Source of the DNA: Rhodopseudomonas sp. AAP120
Lineage (GTDB): Bacteria; Pseudomonadota; Alphaproteobacteria; Rhizobiales; Xanthobacteraceae
Length of the DNA stretch: 64,000 nt
Assembly (NCBI RefSeq): GCF_001295845.1
Contig: NZ_LJIC01000027.1
Coordinates: 27,384-91,383 of the forward strand
Direction: 5' to 3'
Numbering within the stretch: position 1 is the stretch's first letter; each line of letters starts with the position of its first letter. The translations under genes were made by a program, and so were the position numbers. Shown here in pieces: positions 34,160 through 44,034 of the stretch. The notes beneath the pieces are model-generated. The model did not search any database. It had not been told where the DNA came from and saw only the letters and a list, made by a program, of their open reading frames with translations.

Positions 34160-35846
34160 ATGGACCCCGGTCGCGGGCTCGTGGCCGTGCTGGATTTCGT
34201 GTCCATCAGCCACCTTCGCGCGGTGGTTTTTCTGGCGCTGCTCGGTCTGGTGTTCTTCCTGCCGGGGTTCTTCAACATCCCGCCGATCGACCGCGACGAG
34301 GCGCGCTTCGCGCAGGCCACCAAGCAGATGGTCGAGACCGGCGATCTGGTCGACATCCGCTTCCAGGACGAGGTTCGCTACAAGAAGCCGGTGGGCATCT
34401 ACTGGCTGCAGGCGGCGGTGGTGGAAACCGCCTCGAAGATGGGGCTGCCGCGCGCCGAGGTTCGGATCTGGCTGTACCGCGTTCCCTCGATGCTGGGGGC
34501 GATCGGCGCGGTGCTGATGACCTATTGGGCCGCGCTGGCGTTCGTCGGACGGCGAGGCGCCGTGGTCGCCGGGTTGCTGCTGTGCAGCTGCATCCTGCTC
34601 GGCGTCGAGGCGCGGCTGGCCAAGACCGACGCGTTCCTGCTGTTCACCGTTACCGCCGCCATGGGCGCGATGGCGCATATCTATCTGGCCTGGCAGCGCG
34701 GCGACGACCGCACCAATTCCTGGGCGACGCCGGCGATCTTCTGGACCGCGATTGCGGCAGGCATCCTGCTGAAGGGCCCGCTGATCCTGATGTTCATTGC
34801 CCTGACGGTGATCCCGCTGGCGATCATCGACCGCTCGGCGGCGTGGCTGTGGCGGTTGAAGCCGATGATCGGCGTGCCGTGGGTGCTGTTGCTGGTGCTG
34901 CCGTGGTTCATCGCGATCTTCCTGCGCGCCGGCGACACCTTCTTCGCCGACTCCGTCGGCGGCGACATGCTGAGCAAGATCGCCAGCCCGAAGGAATCGC
35001 ACGGCGCGCCGCCCGGCCTGTACTTCCTGCTGTTCTGGGTGACGTTCTGGCCCGGCGCGCCGCTGGCCGCGATGGCGGCGCCGGCGGTGTGGCGGGCGCG
35101 GCGCGAGCCGGGCGCGCAATTTCTGCTGGCGTGGCTGATCCCGTCCTGGATCGTGTTCGAAATCGTCATCACCAAACTGCCGCACTACGTGCTGCCGCTG
35201 TATCCGGCGATCGCCATCATGACGGCGGGCGCGATCGAGCGCAGCGTGCTGTCGCGCTCCTGGCTCACCAAGGGCGCGGCGTGGTGGTTCGCGATTCCGG
35301 TGCTGGTGCTGTCGCTGGCGATCGTCGGCGCCATCATCCTCACCCGGCAGCCGGTATTCCTGGCCTGGCCGTTCATCGCCGCGTCGCTGATCTTTCGGGC
35401 TGTTCGCGTGGCGGCTGTTCGACCAGAACCGCGCCGAGGCGTCGCTGCTCAATGCCGCGCTGGCGTCGCTGTTCCTGATGACCGCGACGCTCGGCGTCGT
35501 GGTGCCGAAGCTGCGGCCGGTGTTTCCGAGCGTCGAGATCGCCCAGGCCTTGCGCCAGGTGGTGTGCGTAGGACCCAAGGCCGCCGCCGTCGGCTACCAC
35601 GAGCCGAGTCTCGTTTTCATGACAGGCACCGACACGCTGCTCACCGACGGCTCCGGTGCGGCCGACTTCCTGCTCGGCGGCAGCTGCCGGTTCGCGCTGG
35701 TCGAGGCGCGCAGCGAGCGTGCCTTTGCGGCGCGCGCCGAGGCGATCGGGCTGCGCTACAATGTGGCGACACGGATCGAAGGCTACAACTTCTCGCAGGG
35801 CAAGCCGGTCTCGATCGCGATCTTCCGTTCGGAAGGCACACAGTAG
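34160..35846 (+). pseudogene. ArnT-like lipid-linked sugar transferase (GT-C) with a single-base frameshift
   Basis: Frame one from 34160 encodes an ArnT/PMT-like polytopic protein: first helix VVFLALLGLVFFLPGFF, the catalytic-loop DRDEARFAQATKQM, KKPVGIYWLQ, then about ten helices and VITKLPHYVLPLYPAIAIM. At 35391-35400 the sequence ATCTTTCGGGCTG throws the frame; removing one T from the TTT run (35393-35395) restores IFGLFAWRLFDQN and joins MTATLGVVVPKLRP...IAIFRSEGTQ, ending at 35846. ArnT-family enzymes move a sugar from a polyprenyl phosphate to lipid A or core on the periplasmic side. The start at 34160 has AGGAAGG upstream. Damage is limited to one base, so a sequencing error or a very recent mutation is likely. 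Confidence 0.82.
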
Positions 35847-35847
35847 G

Positions 35848-36678
35848 ATGAGGCGGGACCGGCGCGGCTACGCCGCGGAACTCGCCGCCGTGATCGGTCG
35901 GTCGCTGGCGCGGCTGGTCCGCGAACCCTCACACTCGCGCCGCGCCGAGGCAGGGCGCCGGTGGGCACGCCATGCGCTGCTGATCTCCGCGGTTCTGGCG
36001 GTCGCGGTGGTTTTCCTGATGGTGGCGATCGATGCGTTCGAGATCGGGCTGATGCCGCCGCGCGGCACGCCCAGCCTGTGGCCGATTAAGATCCTGACCG
36101 ACTTCGGCAAGTCTGCCTATGTGCTGTGGACGCTGGCCGGGCTGCTGGGGTTGGTCGCGCTGCTGCTGCCGCTGCTGGACGGCGTCTCCCGCGCGGTGAT
36201 GATCGGGATCGGCACGCGGCTGCAATTCGTGTTTCTGGCGATCTTGGTGCCGGTCTCGGCCGGCGAAGTGCTGAAGGGCGTGATCGGCCGCGGCCGCCCG
36301 TTCGTCGGCGGCGCCGCCAACCCGTACAATTTCTCGCCGTTGTCGTGGACCGAGGCCTATGCCAGCCTGCCGTCGGGCCACGCCATCACGGCGTTCGCCC
36401 TGGCCTTCGCGGTCGGCGCGCTGTTTCCCCGGCTGCGGGCCGTCATGTTGCTGTATGCGCTGGTGATCGCGCTGACCCGGCTGGTGCTGTTGGCGCATCA
36501 TCCGAGCGACGTCGTCGCCGGCGCCATGGTCGGCACGATCGGCGCGATGGCGGTGCGCTACTGGTTCGCGGCTCGCCGGCTCGCCTTCACCATCCGCCCG
36601 GACGGCACCATCGAACCGCTGCCGGGACCGTCCTGGGACCGACTCAAAAAGGTTGCCGAGGGCCGCCCAGCCCCATAA
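35848..36678 (+). CDS. PAP2-family membrane phosphatase (LpxE-like)
   Basis: A 276-residue membrane protein with the three-part PAP2 signature: KGVIGRGRPF, SLPSGHA and RLVLLAHHPSDVVAG, spread across about six helices. PAP2 enzymes dephosphorylate lipids; members in lipid A clusters (LpxE, LpxF) remove the 1- or 4'-phosphate, others recycle undecaprenyl pyrophosphate. The ATG at 35848 comes one base after the stop of the upstream transferase frame, so the genes are cotranscribed. The lipid A role is inferred from the neighbours. Confidence 0.85.
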   Translation: MRRDRRGYAAELAAVIGRSLARLVREPSHSRRAEAGRRWARHALLISAVLAVAVVFLMVAIDAFEIGLMPPRGTPSLWPIKILTDFGKSAYVLWTLAGLLGLVALLLPLLDGVSRAVMIGIGTRLQFVFLAILVPVSAGEVLKGVIGRGRPFVGGAANPYNFSPLSWTEAYASLPSGHAITAFALAFAVGALFPRLRAVMLLYALVIALTRLVLLAHHPSDVVAGAMVGTIGAMAVRYWFAARRLAFTIRPDGTIEPLPGPSWDRLKKVAEGRPAP

Positions 36679-36741
36679 GAAGCGGTCGCGCCTGCGGGCG
36701 CCCGGCCGCGCCTTCCTGTCGGCCCCGGATTGTTCCGAACC

Positions 36742-37500
36742 ATGCCTGAATCCATGTCAGACCCCGGCGCGCCGCTTGCGGTGTCCATTGTGGTGCCGGT
36801 GCGCAACGAGGCCGACAATGTCGCGCCGCTGATCGCCGAGATCGCCGCCGCGCTCGACGGGCGCTGGGCCTACGAGATCGTCTATGTCGACGACGGCTCG
36901 ACGGACGCTACCCCTCAGCGGCTTGCCGACCTGCGGCGTGCACGCGCCAATCTGCGCCAGATCCGTCACGCCAAGTCCTGCGGCCAGTCCGCGGCGGTGC
37001 GCACCGGCGTCCGCGCCGCGCGCGGCGCGATCGTGGCGACGCTGGACGGCGACGGCCAGAACAACCCCGCCTTCATCCCGGACCTGATCCGTGCCATCGA
37101 GCAGGGCGGTGATCGCTTCGGGCTCGCTGCCGGCCAGCGCGTCGGCCGCAAGGACACCGGCTTCAAGAAGCTGCAATCCAAAGTCGCCAACAAGGTGCGT
37201 GGCGCGATTCTGAAAGACGGCACCCGCGATTCCGGCTGCGGCCTGAAGGCGTTTCGCCGCGATGTGTTCTTGGCGCTGCCGTATTTCGATGGCTTGCATC
37301 GTTTCCTGCCGGCGCTGGTGCGCCGGGAGGGCTACGAGATCGCCTATGTCGACGTCGCCGACCGGCCGCGGCTGTCGGGCGTCTCCAACTACGGTTTCTT
37401 CGACCGGCTGTGGGTCGGTTTGATGGATCTCGCCGGCGTGTGGTGGCTGATCCGCCGCAAGAAGGCCGTGCCGGCCGCGACCGAGGTGACAGAATGCTGA
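36742..37500 (+). CDS. GT2 glycosyltransferase (DPM1-like polyprenyl-phosphate sugar synthase)
   Basis: A 252-residue family 2 glycosyltransferase: SIVVPVRNEADNVAPLI, the nucleotide-sugar motif YVDDGSTDAT, the DxD motif in TLDGDGQNNP, and DSGCGLKAFRRDVF. It lacks the two C-terminal membrane helices of ArnC-type enzymes and resembles DPM1, which transfers a sugar from a nucleotide donor to a polyprenyl phosphate on the cytoplasmic face. That product is the donor an ArnT-like enzyme needs, matching the transferase two genes upstream. Start could be 36742 or 36754. Its stop overlaps the next start (ATGCTGA). Confidence 0.87.
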   Translation: MPESMSDPGAPLAVSIVVPVRNEADNVAPLIAEIAAALDGRWAYEIVYVDDGSTDATPQRLADLRRARANLRQIRHAKSCGQSAAVRTGVRAARGAIVATLDGDGQNNPAFIPDLIRAIEQGGDRFGLAAGQRVGRKDTGFKKLQSKVANKVRGAILKDGTRDSGCGLKAFRRDVFLALPYFDGLHRFLPALVRREGYEIAYVDVADRPRLSGVSNYGFFDRLWVGLMDLAGVWWLIRRKKAVPAATEVTEC

Positions 37501-37832
37501 TCCAATACGGCCAGGCGCTCGGCGACTACATGTACGACGTGTTCGTCGCCAAGTTCGATTTCTGGCTCGCCTTCGGGCTCGTCGCGCAACTGCTGTTCAC
37601 TGCGCGCTTTCTGGTGCAGTGGATCTCCAGCGAGCGCGCCGGCAAGAGCGTGGTGCCGATGGCGTTCTGGTTCTTCTCGATGGGCGGCGGACTGATGACG
37701 CTGATCTACGGCATCGCCAAGCGCGAGCCGGTGATCATCCTCGGCCAGGGACTGGCGACGATCATCTACATCCGCAACATCATGCTGATCATCAAGTCCC
37801 ACGCCAAGGGCTCGGAGAGCCTGTCGAACTGA
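37494..37832 (+). CDS. LABN-domain membrane protein (lipid-A-disaccharide synthase N-terminal-like)
   Basis: A 112-residue, three-helix membrane protein of the LABN family: [52 protein letters not shown]. The domain was named for its similarity to an N-terminal extension of some LpxB proteins and regularly accompanies DPM1-like glycosyltransferases and ArnT-like enzymes. Its role may be in flipping or presenting the polyprenyl-linked sugar; that is inference. It overlaps the upstream GT2 gene by seven bases. Confidence 0.87.
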   Translation: MLIQYGQALGDYMYDVFVAKFDFWLAFGLVAQLLFTARFLVQWISSERAGKSVVPMAFWFFSMGGGLMTLIYGIAKREPVIILGQGLATIIYIRNIMLIIKSHAKGSESLSN

Positions 37833-37890
37833 GCGTTGGCGGAGCGTCTAGACAACGGCTGCGATCGCGTTTGGACTCCGGTCCCTCCAC

Positions 37891-37974
37891 GTCATTGCGA
37901 GCGCAGCGAAGCAATCCAGATACGCCGTGCACAACGCATCTGGATTGCTTCGTCGCTTCGCTCCTCGCAATGAC
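37891..37974. repeat. Palindromic intergenic repeat, family B (copy 2)
   Basis: GTCATTGCGAGCGCAGCGAA at the left and TTCGTCGCTTCGCTCCTCGC plus AATGAC at the right enclose CAATCCAGAT/ATCTGGATTG. Here it lies in its usual place, between convergent genes (LABN protein and metC), in contrast to copy 1 inside pbpC. Confidence 0.85.
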
Positions 37975-37984
37975 GGGAGAACGA

Positions 37985-39181
37985 TTACCGCGCTGCGTTG
38001 AACGCTGCGAAGCCGCGGTCCAGATCGGCCTTGAGGTCGTCGGTGCTTTCCAGGCCGATGTGCAGCCGCAGCGTCGGGCCGCCGGGGTTCCACTTGGTCG
38101 CGCTCCGATAGGTCGCGCAATCGAACGGGATCACCAAGCTTTCGAAGCCGCCCCAGGAATAGCCCATGCCGAATAGCCGGACGGTGTCGAGCAGGGCATC
38201 GACGGCCTTCTGCGGCGCGTCCTGCAGCACGATCGAGAACAGGCCGGAGGCGCCGGTGAAGTCGCGCTTCCAGATCGCGTGTCCCGGGTCGCTCTGCAGC
38301 GCGGGGTGCAGCACGCGCTGCACTTCCGGACGCTCCGCCAGCCAGCGCGCCATCTCCAGCCCCGACGCCTGATGCTGCGCCAGCCGCACCGACAGCGTGC
38401 GCAGGCCTCGCAGGGCCAGGAAGACGTCGTCCGGACCGGCGCAGACGCCGAGCTGACGAATGCCGTCCGCCACCTTCGGCCATGTCGCCTTATTGGCCGC
38501 GATGGTGCCGAACATGATGTCGGAATGGCCGCCGATATATTTGGTGCCGGCCTGGATCGAGATGTCGACGCCTTGCTCCAGCGAGCGGTGATACAGCGGG
38601 GTCGCCCAGGTGTTGTCGTCGATCACCAGCGCGCCGCGCCCATGCGCCACCGCGGCGATTGCCGGAATGTCGGTCATCTCGAACGATTGCGAGCCGGGCG
38701 CTTCGACCATCACGGCCGCGGTGTTCGGTTGGAACAGGCTCTCGATGCCGGCGCCGATCAAGGGATCGAAATAGCTGGTCTCGATGCCGAAGCGTTTCAG
38801 CGTCTGCTCGCAGAACAGCCGTGTCGGCCGATAGGCGTTGTCGCACACCAGCAGATGATCGCCGGTCTTCAGCACCGACAACAGAGCGGTCGAGATCGCG
38901 GACACGCCGGATGGCGTCAGTCCGACACCGGCGCAGTGCGGACCTTCCAGCGCCATCAGCGCCTGCTGCAGCGCCTTGGTGGTCGGCGTGCCGTGGCGCC
39001 CGTAAGAATACTCGCCGCGATGGGCGTGCAGATCCTCGGCGGACGGATACAGCACGGTCGAGCCGCGCACCACCGGCGGATTGACGAAGCCCTTCTGCGC
39101 TTTGGTGTCGCGCCCGGAGGTGACCAGGAGGGTCTGCGGGCTGAGCGGCGAGGTGGTGTCGCCGTGGTCGGAAGAATCCAT
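37985..39181 (-). CDS. metC: Cystathionine beta-lyase
   Basis: A 398-residue PLP enzyme of the Cys/Met metabolism family. It has FVNPPVVRGSTVLYPS, EYSYGRHGTPTTKALQQALMALEG, the PLP contact TPSGVSAISTALL, YDP-type FDPLIGAGI, DNTWATPLYHRSLEQGVDISIQAGTKYIGGHSD with the Schiff-base lysine in GTKYIGGH, and RLHIGLES at the C-terminus. The YGRHGTPT and the WGGFESL motifs favour cystathionine beta-lyase, which splits cystathionine to homocysteine, pyruvate and ammonia. It is divergent from the aap operon. Confidence 0.92.
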   Translation of the reverse strand: MDSSDHGDTTSPLSPQTLLVTSGRDTKAQKGFVNPPVVRGSTVLYPSAEDLHAHRGEYSYGRHGTPTTKALQQALMALEGPHCAGVGLTPSGVSAISTALLSVLKTGDHLLVCDNAYRPTRLFCEQTLKRFGIETSYFDPLIGAGIESLFQPNTAAVMVEAPGSQSFEMTDIPAIAAVAHGRGALVIDDNTWATPLYHRSLEQGVDISIQAGTKYIGGHSDIMFGTIAANKATWPKVADGIRQLGVCAGPDDVFLALRGLRTLSVRLAQHQASGLEMARWLAERPEVQRVLHPALQSDPGHAIWKRDFTGASGLFSIVLQDAPQKAVDALLDTVRLFGMGYSWGGFESLVIPFDCATYRSATKWNPGGPTLRLHIGLESTDDLKADLDRGFAAFNAAR

Positions 39182-39508
39182 ATCGGGCTCGCTGATGAGG
39201 GGCCGCGGTCGCTGCGCGCGGATCGGCGCTGCGGCTGCCTGACGATATGTCTAATAGCAGTTCTGGGAAGTTGGCCGTCAACCCCTTGACCCGGCGAGCA
39301 ACTCGTTCTGTGATGCAACCAAGCTGTCAGGACGCCGTGCGGAGGGACTCGCGCCGATGTCGACCCCGGGGTCAACCCGCACGGAACCGCAGCGATGGTC
39401 ATGCGGGCGTGAAGCGCCGACCCAACGGCTGCTCTGCCGCAGGCCACAACCAGCACACATCATTCATTGCCGGCTGACCCGGCAAGTCATGCTTCGAAAG
39501 GCTTCTTC
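39182..39508. other. Divergent intergenic region between metC and aapJ
   Basis: About 330 bases without a gene. A possible sigma-70-like pair on the plus strand is TTGACC (39286-39291) and TGTGAT (39309-39314) with 17-base spacing, which would give aapJ a leader of nearly 200 bases. The match is weak. No SAM-type riboswitch was recognised upstream of metC. Confidence 0.35.
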
Positions 39509-40522
39509 ATGAAACGCGTATCCCTTGTCGCCGCCGCCGTCGCCGCCTGCTTCGCGGCCCACAGCGCGGACGCGCAGACGCTCAAGACCGTGAAGGATCG
39601 GGGGCTGCTGTCCTGCGGCGTCAGCCAGGGATTGCCGGGATTCTCGTCGCCCGACGACAAGGGCAACTGGACGGGTCTCGACGTCGATCTGTGCCGCGCC
39701 GTCGCCGCGGCGATCTTCGATGATCCGACCAAGGTGAAGTTCGTTCCGCTGTCGGCCAAGGACCGCTTCACCGCGCTGCAGTCCGGCGAGATCGACGTGC
39801 TGTCGCGCAACACCACCTGGACGCTGTCGCGCGACACCTCGCTCGGCGTCAACTTCGTCGGGGTGAGCTATTACGACGGCCAGGGCTTCCTGGTGAAGAA
39901 GGCTCTCAAGGTCAATTCCGCGCTGGAGCTCAACAGCGCGTCGATCTGCGTGCAGACCGGCACCACCAACGAGCAGAACGTCGCCGACTACTTCAAGGGC
40001 AACAACATGAAGTACGAGGTGATCGCCTTCGCCAATGCCGACGAGGCGATCAAGGCCTATGAGTCCGGCCGCTGCGACGTGTTCACCTCCGACGTCTCGC
40101 AGCTCTACGCGATGCGGCTCAAGCTGACGACGCCGCCCGACCACATCGTTTTGCCCGAAGTGATCTCCAAGGAGCCGCTCGGTCCGCTGGTCCGCCACGG
40201 CGACGACCAGTGGTTCGACGTCGTCAAGTGGACGCTGTTCGCGATGGTCAATGCCGAGGAACTCGGCATCACCCAGGCCAACGTCGCCGAACAGGCCAAG
40301 TCCGACAAGCCGGAGCTGAAGCGGGTGTTCGGCACCGACGGCAATCTCGGCGAACAGCTCGGCCTGACCAAGGACTGGGTCGCGCGCATCGTCAAGGCGA
40401 CCGGCAATTACGGCGAATCGTTCGAACGCAACGTCGGCACCGGCTCGAAGCTGGAGATCGCCCGCGGCCTGAACAAGCTGTGGAATAAGGGCGGCATCAT
40501 GTACGCGCCGCCGATCCGCTGA
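39509..40522 (+). CDS. aapJ: General L-amino-acid ABC transporter, periplasmic binding protein
   Basis: A 337-residue binding protein with a signal peptide (MKRVSLVAAAVAACFAAHSADA). The mature start TLKTVKDRGLLSCGVSQGLPGFSSPDDKGNWTGLDVDLCRA, the SGEIDVLSRNTTWTLSRD segment and VLPEVISKEPLGPLVRHGDDQW are characteristic of AapJ/BztA. It delivers a broad range of L-amino acids to the AapQM-P complex, all of which follow in order. Confidence 0.95.
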   Translation: MKRVSLVAAAVAACFAAHSADAQTLKTVKDRGLLSCGVSQGLPGFSSPDDKGNWTGLDVDLCRAVAAAIFDDPTKVKFVPLSAKDRFTALQSGEIDVLSRNTTWTLSRDTSLGVNFVGVSYYDGQGFLVKKALKVNSALELNSASICVQTGTTNEQNVADYFKGNNMKYEVIAFANADEAIKAYESGRCDVFTSDVSQLYAMRLKLTTPPDHIVLPEVISKEPLGPLVRHGDDQWFDVVKWTLFAMVNAEELGITQANVAEQAKSDKPELKRVFGTDGNLGEQLGLTKDWVARIVKATGNYGESFERNVGTGSKLEIARGLNKLWNKGGIMYAPPIR

Positions 40523-40538
40523 GGCGCGGATCTCGGCC

Positions 40539-41744
40539 GTGGCGATCGAGCCCCGACGACCGCCGGCGCAGCTCGGCGCCAAACTGCGCCATGCGCTCGG
40601 CGGACGATCCGGCTGGAAGGGGCTGGTGGCGCAGCTGCTGTTCGTCGCGGCGCTGTGCTGGATCGGTTACGCGATCGTCGACAACGCGCGCGAAAACCTC
40701 GCCAACCAGCGCATCGCCTCCGGCTTCGGCTTCATGTCGCAGACCGCGGGATTCGGCGTCAGCCAGACGCTGATTCCCTATGCGGAGTCCGACAGCTACA
40801 CGCGGGTGTTCCTGGTCGGGCTCGTCAACACGTTGCTGGTGTCGGTCGTCGGCATCTTCTTCGCGACCGTGCTCGGCTTCCTCGTCGCGCTCGGACGGCT
40901 GTCGCCGAACTGGCTGATCTCGCGGATCTCCGGCGGCTATGTCGAGCTGGTGCGTAACCTGCCGCTGCTGTTTCAGATCCTGTTCTGGTATCTGGCCGTG
41001 CTCGGCGCGCTGCCCGGACCGCGCCAGAGCGTGTCGCTGTTCGACAGCGTGTTCCTCTCCAACCGCGGCATCGTCGTGCCGCGGCCGGTCGGCGAAGCCG
41101 GCCTCGACGGCTTCCTGGTCGCGCTGCTGATCGGCATCGTGGTCGCGATCGTGCTGCCGATCGTGGCGCGGCGGCGGCTGTTTGCGACCGGCAAGCCGAT
41201 GACGGTGTGGCCCTGGATCGTCGGGGCGCTGATCGGCCTGCCGCTGGTCGCGATGCTGATCTTCGGCAAGCCGTTCGGCTTCGAGATCCCGGTGCTGAAG
41301 GGCTTCAACTTCGCCGGCGGCTCGCGGCTGCCGCCGGAATTCGTCGCGCTGACGCTGGCGCTGTCGACCTACACAGCGGCCTTTATTGCAGAAATCGTGC
41401 GTGCCGGCATTCTGTCGGTGCACAAGGGGCAGATGGAGGCGGGCGCTTCGCTCGGCTTGTCGCGTGGCGCGACGCTGCGGCTGATCGTGATCCCGCAAGC
41501 CATGCGCGTGATCCTGCCGCCGTTGACCAACCAATATCTCAACCTCACCAAGAACTCGTCGCTCGCGGTGGCGATCGGCTATCCGGATCTGTTCTCGGTG
41601 TTCGCCGGCACCACGCTGAGCCAGACCGGGCAGGCGATCGAGGTGATCGCGATCACCATGGGGGTCTATCTGGTGATCTCGCTGATCACCAGCGGGCTGA
41701 TGAGCCTGTACAGCTGGCGGATCAACCGGAGCATGGGCGCATGA
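40539..41744 (+). CDS. aapQ: General L-amino-acid ABC transporter, permease AapQ
   Basis: A 401-residue permease starting at GTG. It has the long N-terminal region typical of AapQ (first helix [15 protein letters not shown], then [29 protein letters not shown]), [18 protein letters not shown] and the cytoplasmic coupling loop [52 protein letters not shown]. It pairs with AapM to form the channel. The last bases overlap the aapM start (ATGAGC inside GCATGA). Confidence 0.94.
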   Translation: MAIEPRRPPAQLGAKLRHALGGRSGWKGLVAQLLFVAALCWIGYAIVDNARENLANQRIASGFGFMSQTAGFGVSQTLIPYAESDSYTRVFLVGLVNTLLVSVVGIFFATVLGFLVALGRLSPNWLISRISGGYVELVRNLPLLFQILFWYLAVLGALPGPRQSVSLFDSVFLSNRGIVVPRPVGEAGLDGFLVALLIGIVVAIVLPIVARRRLFATGKPMTVWPWIVGALIGLPLVAMLIFGKPFGFEIPVLKGFNFAGGSRLPPEFVALTLALSTYTAAFIAEIVRAGILSVHKGQMEAGASLGLSRGATLRLIVIPQAMRVILPPLTNQYLNLTKNSSLAVAIGYPDLFSVFAGTTLSQTGQAIEVIAITMGVYLVISLITSGLMSLYSWRINRSMGA

Positions 41745-43249
41745 GCGAGCTCGGATCGGTGACGCCCGCGTTCGTGCGCGATCAGGAGGTGCAGCCGCGG
41801 CCCGCGCCGGTGCGCACCACCGGCTTCGTCGCGCTGATGCGGGCGCGGCTGTTCAGTTCGCCGACCAATATCATCCTGACGCTGATCGGCGTGCTGCTGC
41901 TGTATTTCATCGTCGTGCCGCTGGTGAAGTTCCTGCTGATCGACGCGGTGTGGACCGGCAGCAATCGCACCGCCTGCCTCGCCGAAACGCTGCATCGCGA
42001 CGTCGGCGCTTGCTGGCCGTTCGCGCAGGCCAAGCTGTCGCAGTTTATCTACGGTTTCTATCCGCAGCCGAAGCGCTGGCGCGTCGACCTGACCTTCGCG
42101 ATCGCCGCGCTGTTGCTGCTGCCGCTGCTGATTCCGCGGGCGCCGGCGAAGACGCTGAACGCCAGCCTGTTCTTCATCGCGTTTCCGGTCCTCGCATTCT
42201 TCCTGCTGCACGGCGGCGGGCTGAACGGCTTCGCGGTGTCGTGGATCGCCGACCTGTTGTCGGGCCTGATCGGCAGCCTCGCGGAGGCTGGGGGCAAGCT
42301 CGCGAGCGGCGGCGCGTTCGCGATGATCGTCGGCAAGCCGGTCCTGGGTCTCGCCACCGCATTGTCCTGGCTGATCGCGCCGCTGATCGCCTTGCGCGAC
42401 TGGATCGCCGCGAGCGGCCAGCCGGTGTGGATCGATCTCGGGCTGACCGCAGTGATCGCCGTGGCGGCGGTGGTCGCGCTGAGCGGCGGGCTGCGCAATG
42501 GCGCGGGGCCGCTGATCGTGGTGCTCGGGCTGTTCGTCGGCATCGCGCTGGTGATCGCGGTGCTGCGGCTCGATCGCGGCGGGCTGCCGGTGGTCGGCAC
42601 GCGGCAGTGGGGCGGGCTGCTGGTGACGCTGGTCGTCTCGGTGACCGGCATCGTCGGTTCGATGCCGATCGGCATCGCGCTGGCGCTGGGGCGGCGCTCG
42701 TCGATCCCGCTGATCCGGGTGTTCTCGGTCGCCTTCATCGAGTTCTGGCGCGGCGTGCCGCTGATCACCGTGTTGTTCTTCGCCACCTACATGCTGCCGC
42801 TGTTCCTGCCCGGCAATTTCACCGTGGACGGGCTGGTGCGCGTGCTGATCGGCATCGCGCTGTTCGCCGGCGCCTACAACGCCGAAGTCATTCGCGGCGG
42901 CCTCAACGCGATCCCGCGCGGGCAAGCGGAGGCGGCCAGCGCGCTCGGGCTGTCGTATTGGAAGACGACCGGGCTGATCGTGCTGCCGCAGGCGCTGCGC
43001 CACGTCATTCCGGGCCTCGTCAACAGCTTCATCGCGCTGTTCAAGGACACGTCGCTGGTGTCGATCGTCGCGCTGTTCGATCTGCTCGGCCAGCTCCGCG
43101 CCGCCTTCGCCGATCCGAACTGGTCGACGCCGACCACGCTGTTCACCGGCTTCGCCTTCACCGGGCTGATCTACTTCGTGTTCTGCTTCGCGATGTCGCG
43201 CTATTCGCTGTTCGTCGAGCACCGTCTCAACGCCCATCGGCGCACCTGA
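41741..43249 (+). CDS. aapM: General L-amino-acid ABC transporter, permease AapM, enlarged
   Basis: A 502-residue permease. The N-terminus ([52 protein letters not shown]) and C-terminal half ([72 protein letters not shown]) are standard AapM. Between about residues 165 and 285 there is extra sequence ([63 protein letters not shown]) adding probably three membrane helices; the Rhizobium protein is about 384 residues. The effect is unknown. Confidence 0.92.
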   Translation: MSELGSVTPAFVRDQEVQPRPAPVRTTGFVALMRARLFSSPTNIILTLIGVLLLYFIVVPLVKFLLIDAVWTGSNRTACLAETLHRDVGACWPFAQAKLSQFIYGFYPQPKRWRVDLTFAIAALLLLPLLIPRAPAKTLNASLFFIAFPVLAFFLLHGGGLNGFAVSWIADLLSGLIGSLAEAGGKLASGGAFAMIVGKPVLGLATALSWLIAPLIALRDWIAASGQPVWIDLGLTAVIAVAAVVALSGGLRNGAGPLIVVLGLFVGIALVIAVLRLDRGGLPVVGTRQWGGLLVTLVVSVTGIVGSMPIGIALALGRRSSIPLIRVFSVAFIEFWRGVPLITVLFFATYMLPLFLPGNFTVDGLVRVLIGIALFAGAYNAEVIRGGLNAIPRGQAEAASALGLSYWKTTGLIVLPQALRHVIPGLVNSFIALFKDTSLVSIVALFDLLGQLRAAFADPNWSTPTTLFTGFAFTGLIYFVFCFAMSRYSLFVEHRLNAHRRT

Positions 43250-43263
43250 CCAGAGGATCAAGA

Positions 43264-44004
43264 ATGGCCGAGAAACCGATCGTCTCGATCGCGGGGCTGA
43301 ACAAATGGTACGGCGATTTCCACGTGCTGCGCGACATCAGCCTCGACGTCGGTCGCGGCGAGCGCATCGTGATCTGCGGGCCGTCCGGCTCGGGCAAGTC
43401 GACGCTGATCCGATGCATCAACGCGCTCGAGGAATTTCAGGAAGGCGAGATCGTGGTCGACGGCATCGACCTCGGTCCGAGCCTGAAGCATGTCGACGAC
43501 ATCCGCCGCGAAGTCGGCATGGTGTTCCAGAGCTTCAACCTGTTTCCGCATCTCACTGTGCTCGAGAACTGCACGCTGGCGCCGATCTGGGTGCGCAACA
43601 TTCCGAAGAAGGACGCCGAAGCCACCGCGATGAAATTTCTCGAGCGGGTGCGGATTCCCGACAAGGCGAACAAATATCCAGGCCAGATCTCCGGCGGTCA
43701 GCAGCAGCGCGTCGCGATCGCGCGGGCGCTGTCGATGAACCCGAAGGTGATGCTGTTCGACGAACCGACTTCGGCGCTCGATCCGGAGATGGTCAAGGAA
43801 GTGCTCGACACCATGGTCGACCTCGCCGAGGAGGGCATGACCATGCTGGTCGTCACTCACGAAATGGGCTTCGCCCGCGAAGTCGCCAACCGCGTGGTGT
43901 TCATGGACGCGGGGCAGATCATCGAGGCCAACGCGCCGGAAGAATTCTTCGCCCATCCGCAGCATGCGCGGACGAAGTTGTTCCTCAGCCAGATCCTGCG
44001 GTGA
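43264..44004 (+). CDS. aapP: General L-amino-acid ABC transporter, ATPase AapP
   Basis: A 246-residue ABC ATPase with Walker [11 protein letters not shown] loop in [17 protein letters not shown], signature ISGGQQQR, Walker [13 protein letters not shown] and switch His [19 protein letters not shown], typical of the polar amino-acid importer class. It ends the aapJQMP operon, 14 bases after aapM. Confidence 0.95.
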   Translation: MAEKPIVSIAGLNKWYGDFHVLRDISLDVGRGERIVICGPSGSGKSTLIRCINALEEFQEGEIVVDGIDLGPSLKHVDDIRREVGMVFQSFNLFPHLTVLENCTLAPIWVRNIPKKDAEATAMKFLERVRIPDKANKYPGQISGGQQQRVAIARALSMNPKVMLFDEPTSALDPEMVKEVLDTMVDLAEEGMTMLVVTHEMGFAREVANRVVFMDAGQIIEANAPEEFFAHPQHARTKLFLSQILR

Positions 44005-44034
44005 GGCCGGTCAAGGTCGCAAAGCTTCAGCAGT

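Noticed and set aside
37985..39181. SAM riboswitch upstream of metC
   Set aside because: No SAM-II or SAM-I-like helices could be recognised in the divergent region.
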